Origin: Paracoccaceae bacterium | Lineage (GTDB): Bacteria; Pseudomonadota; Alphaproteobacteria; Rhodobacterales; Rhodobacteraceae | Assembly (NCBI GenBank): GCA_024304985.1 | Contig: JAMWZC010000002.1 | Location: 434,001 to 498,000 of the forward strand | Direction: 5' to 3' | Length of the DNA: 64,000 nucleotides | Shown here: one piece after another, positions 61,518 to 64,000 of the stretch | Numbering within the stretch: position 1 is the first letter of the stretch | Layout of the letters: each line of letters opens with the position of its first letter | The notes under the pieces: model-generated | What the model was told of the DNA's origin: nothing | Databases searched by the model: none | The model's input: the letters and a program-made list of their open reading frames with translations, nothing else | Made by a program: the position numbers and the translations under genes

Positions 61518-62423
61518 ATGCTGGAACTGGGACAAAGGCAGCCCGCCGCGACCAAGGCTGTGATCATGGATGTGTCCGAGGCCGAGTTCATGGCCGAGGT
61601 GGTTGACGCCTCGATGACCGTGCCGGTCGTCGTCGATTTCTGGGCACCGTGGTGCGGGCCATGCAAAACACTAGGCCCGCAGCTTGAGGCGGCCGTTGAA
61701 GGTGCCAAGGGTGCCGTGAAGATGGTCAAGGTCAATGTGGACCAGAACCAACGCATTGCGGGGCAATTGCGGGTGCAATCCATTCCGACGGTCTATGCCT
61801 TCTGGCAGGGCCAGCCGGTAGATGCGTTTCAAGGCGCGGTGCCCGCGTCCGAGGTGCAGGCTTTCGTCAAGCGTCTGACCGAACTGGCGGGCGACGGCGG
61901 TCTGGCCGAGGCGATCGAGGCCGCCGAGACGATGCTGACCGAGGGGGCGGTGGATGATGCCGCGCAGACTTTTGCGGCCATTTTGGAAGAAAATCCCGTC
62001 AATGTCGCGGCCTATGCCGGGCTGGTGCGGTGCCATATCGCCAAGGGTGATCTGGACGAGGCCGAGGCGGTGCTGAACGGTGCCCCTGCCGAGATCGCCA
62101 CATCCGTGCCGCTGGAAGCGGCCCATGCGCAGCTTGAACTGGCGCGGCAGGCGGCAGGGGCCGGTCCCGTGACCGAACTGATGGCCGCGGTCGAGGCGGA
62201 CCCTGCGAACCTTCAGGCGCGTTTTGATCTGGCTTTGGCCCTGCAGGCCAATAACCGGATGGACGAGGCTGTGGATGCCCTGCTTGAACTGTTCCGTCGT
62301 GACCGTGAGTGGAACGAGGGTGCCGCCAAGCAACAACTCTTCACGATCTTCGAGGCATTGAAGCCGAACGATCCCGTCGTTCTGAACGGGCGGCGCAAAC
62401 TCTCTTCGATGATATTTGCCTGA
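61518..62423 (+). CDS. Thioredoxin-TPR chaperone of the CnoX/YbbN family
   Basis: This 301-residue protein has an N-terminal thioredoxin domain (about 20-125) with the active site WCGPCK, and C-terminal TPR repeats (about 130-290). This is the CnoX/YbbN architecture, a redox-linked holdase that works with GroEL. The CGPC form suggests a reducing thioredoxin activity, as in Caulobacter-type CnoX. The start at ATG 61518 fits AAGG eleven bases upstream; GTG 61509 is another option. In this lineage it regularly precedes the Lon-N-domain and Trm112-like genes, as here. Confidence 0.9.
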   Translation: MLELGQRQPAATKAVIMDVSEAEFMAEVVDASMTVPVVVDFWAPWCGPCKTLGPQLEAAVEGAKGAVKMVKVNVDQNQRIAGQLRVQSIPTVYAFWQGQPVDAFQGAVPASEVQAFVKRLTELAGDGGLAEAIEAAETMLTEGAVDDAAQTFAAILEENPVNVAAYAGLVRCHIAKGDLDEAEAVLNGAPAEIATSVPLEAAHAQLELARQAAGAGPVTELMAAVEADPANLQARFDLALALQANNRMDEAVDALLELFRRDREWNEGAAKQQLFTIFEALKPNDPVVLNGRRKLSSMIFA

Positions 62424-62450
62424 TGGGCATTCCGGTCTAGGTCACGAGTC

Positions 62451-63095
62451 ATGGGCAAAAAATTTGACATGCCGGAAGTGATCGCGGTGTTCCCGCTGCC
62501 CGGGGCATTGCTGCTGCCCCGGTCGCGGCTGCCCCTTCATATTTTCGAGCCGCGCTATCTGGCCATGCTGGAAGACGCGCTGAAAACCCCCGAGCGTTTG
62601 ATCGGGATGGTGCAACCGAACAAGGTGCCGGGACGTGACGGGCACGGCCTGCATCAGATCGGCTGTGCCGGTCGCGTGACGCAGTTTTCCGAGACCGAGG
62701 ACGGGCGCTATCTGATCACCTTGTCGGGCATGTCGCGCTTTCGCGTGCTGCGCGAGGTGAACGGGTTCACGCCCTATCGCCGCTGTGAAGTGTCTTGGAC
62801 GGGGTTTGAACGTGATTTAGGCCGGGACGAGACAGATACCGGGTTTGATCGTGAGTCGTTCATGAACCTGTTGTCGCGCTATTTCACAGCGCGCGAATTG
62901 CAAACCGATTGGGAAGGATTGCAGGAGGCCGATGACGAGTTGCTGATCAATTCGCTGTCGATGCTGCTGGATTTCGATCCCGAGGACAAGCAGGCCCTGC
63001 TGGAGGCGCCCTGCCTGTCGACACGGCGCGAGACGCTGGTGACCTTGATCGAATATTCCCTGCGTGGCGGGGATGGCGAGGAGATCATGCAATGA
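62451..63095 (+). CDS. Lon N-terminal (LonN/ASCH-like) substrate-binding domain protein
   Basis: This 214-residue protein consists of a Lon N-terminal domain without ATPase or protease parts. The beginning [30 protein letters not shown] (core [13 protein letters not shown]) is the domain's hallmark, and GVVQP-like [17 protein letters not shown] and RFRVL follow. Such proteins may bind unfolded proteins or steer Lon. The context after CnoX supports a role in protein quality control; this is inference. The stop overlaps the start of the Trm112-like gene by four bases. Confidence 0.9.
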   Translation: MGKKFDMPEVIAVFPLPGALLLPRSRLPLHIFEPRYLAMLEDALKTPERLIGMVQPNKVPGRDGHGLHQIGCAGRVTQFSETEDGRYLITLSGMSRFRVLREVNGFTPYRRCEVSWTGFERDLGRDETDTGFDRESFMNLLSRYFTARELQTDWEGLQEADDELLINSLSMLLDFDPEDKQALLEAPCLSTRRETLVTLIEYSLRGGDGEEIMQ

Positions 63096-63274
63096 CGGAC
63101 GGCCCGCTGTTTGACCGTCGCATGCTGGAGGCGCTGGTCTGCCCACGCACCGGCGCGCGGCTGGATTATGATGCCGAGGCGCAGGAATTGATCAGCAAGC
63201 CCGCGCGTCTGGCCTATCCGATCCGCAACGGTATCCCCGTGATGCTGGTGGATGAGGCCCGCGCACTGGATTGA
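63092..63274 (+). CDS. Trm112 family protein (UPF0434/YcaR-like)
   Basis: This 60-residue protein belongs to the Trm112-like family of small zinc-ribbon-type proteins. The core is [24 protein letters not shown] (short core [10 protein letters not shown]) and [13 protein letters not shown], the conserved C-terminal strand pair. Only one of the usual Cys is kept, so zinc binding is unlikely. Eukaryotic Trm112 activates methyltransferases; the bacterial role is not settled. Translationally coupled to the LonN gene. A hairpin terminator follows. Confidence 0.88.
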   Translation: MTDGPLFDRRMLEALVCPRTGARLDYDAEAQELISKPARLAYPIRNGIPVMLVDEARALD

Positions 63275-63299
63275 CGCGGTCTTCGACCCGGACATGAAG

Positions 63300-63335
63300 A
63301 AACCGCCGCCCGGCATCCCGGACGGCGGTTTTTCA
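63300..63335 (+). terminator. Bidirectional intrinsic terminator between Trm112-like and aldehyde dehydrogenase genes
   Basis: AAACCGCCG pairs with CGGCGGTTT, and inside CCGG pairs with CCGG around a CATC loop after one C-A mismatch. T-runs flank it on both strands (TTTTT on the +). Confidence 0.85.
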
Positions 63336-63351
63336 TTGCGTTGCCAGTGGC

Positions 63352-64000
63352 TTATTCAGCCGCCCAGCCTGCGACGGATTTGACCTCAAGGAAATCCTCG
63401 ATCCCCCAGACGCCGCCTTCGCGCCCGTTGCCGGACTGCTTCATGCCGCCGAAGGGCGCGCCTGCACCGCGGGACTGGCCATTGATCTCGACCATGCCCG
63501 AGCGCAGTTGCAGCGCCACGCGGTTGGACTTTGTGCCGTCCTGCGTCTGGATGTAGTTGGTCAGGCCATAAACCGTGTCATTCGCGATGCGGATCGCTTC
63601 TTCCTCGGTCTCGAAGGGAATGATCGACAGCACGGGGCCAAAGATTTCCTCGCGCGCGATGGTCATCTCGTTGGTGACATCGGCAAAGACCGTCGGCTTG
63701 ACGAAGAACCCGCGGTTGAAGCCTTCGGGGCGGCCTGTGCCGCCGGCGACCAGACGCGCGCCTTCGTCGATCCCTTTCTGGATCAGGCCCTGGATCTTGT
63801 TGAACTGCGCTTCGTTCACGACCGGGCCGATGTGGCGACCGGAGTCGTGCGCGTTACCCACGGTGACGGAATTGGCCACCTCGGCAGCGGTCTCGACAGC
63901 TTTCTCATAGACGCCCTTCTGCACCAGCATCCGGCTGGGTGCATTGCAGGACTGGCCCGAGTTGTTCATCATGTGCAGCACGCCGCGCTTGACGGCCTTG
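63352..64000 (-). CDS. Aldehyde dehydrogenase, C-terminal part (cut by window edge)
   Basis: About 216 C-terminal residues of an NAD(P)-dependent aldehyde dehydrogenase; the N-terminal half lies beyond the window. The catalytic Cys is in NNSGQSCNAPSRMLV, an unusual-looking but family-typical GQxC motif. EEIFGPVLSIIPF, with the cofactor-binding Glu, and the closing GGMKQSGNGREGG are standard. Ends in VKSVAGWAAE. The frame is open to the window end, so the start cannot be given. The substrate class is unknown. Confidence 0.9.
   Translation of the reverse strand, partial: KAVKRGVLHMMNNSGQSCNAPSRMLVQKGVYEKAVETAAEVANSVTVGNAHDSGRHIGPVVNEAQFNKIQGLIQKGIDEGARLVAGGTGRPEGFNRGFFVKPTVFADVTNEMTIAREEIFGPVLSIIPFETEEEAIRIANDTVYGLTNYIQTQDGTKSNRVALQLRSGMVEINGQSRGAGAPFGGMKQSGNGREGGVWGIEDFLEVKSVAGWAAE

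Overview
This 64 kb window is chromosomal DNA of an alphaproteobacterium, most likely a member of the Rhodobacteraceae (Roseobacter group). This rests on the high GC content, a ccrM-type GANTC methylase, the gene block DUF3576 lipoprotein / leuS / lptE / holA, the lineage-typical DUF2125 and DUF4170 proteins, and a short 16-strand-type porin. No rRNA, CRISPR array, insertion sequence or integrase was found. About 66 protein genes and one tRNA are supported.

Layout. 1-4.8 kb: the end of an anti-sigma-factor-type ATPase, a cytoplasmic gamma-glutamyltransferase homologue, hspQ, a lytic-transglycosylase lipoprotein and an M24-fold protein with an altered metal site. 4.8-13.9 kb: a catabolic block with an old-yellow-enzyme, a DUF1445 hydro-lyase, a TRAP transporter (P, Q, M), DUF2848, an amidase, a membrane protein and a LysR regulator. 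A 12-base sequence is shared by the upstream regions of the first two genes and suggests a common regulator. 13.9-18.2 kb: a three-gene ABC exporter (fusion protein, FtsX-type permease, ATPase). 18.3-21.1 kb: a visibly AT-richer insert with a sulfatase and a glycosyltransferase. It ends at the 3' end of a tRNA-Arg(CCT) gene and carries an imperfect copy of that tRNA end on its other side. 21.2-31.9 kb: a LacI regulator, a YcaQ-type glycosylase, a membrane-anchored winged-helix protein, rnhB, ccrM, alkB, mutY, a DciA-like protein, a DsbA-like thioredoxin and a CoA-transferase.

32-49.3 kb holds mostly core genes: lpxK, waaA, a CysQ-like phosphatase, pmbA, an SDR/crotonase pair, a BaiN-type flavoprotein, a GST, holA, lptE, leuS, a GT4 glycosyltransferase and a DUF3576 lipoprotein. 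49.6-53.8 kb: a porin, a YggS-type PLP protein, an L,D-transpeptidase, ribA and an orphan OmpR-type response regulator. 54.6-60.6 kb: the urea ABC transporter urtABCDE. 60.6-64 kb: xthA, a thioredoxin-TPR chaperone, a Lon-N-domain protein, a Trm112-like protein and the C-terminal part of an aldehyde dehydrogenase cut by the window edge.

The most notable non-coding observations are these. (i) A candidate FNR-activated small RNA lies at about 53,840-53,921, with a perfect TTGAT-N4-ATCAA box centred at -41.5, an internal hairpin, an exposed CCTCCC stretch and a strong intrinsic terminator. (ii) A dispersed 18-base motif, TATTT-N3-GCAAG-N2-GAA, occurs five times, all on the + strand. Four copies occupy exactly those spaced convergent gene junctions that lack a hairpin terminator. 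(iii) Three GANTC sites lie within 39 bases just upstream of ccrM. (iv) There is a tRNA-associated low-GC island. (v) Several palindromes look like operators. All functional statements come from reading the sequence and recalling family features; no database search was run.
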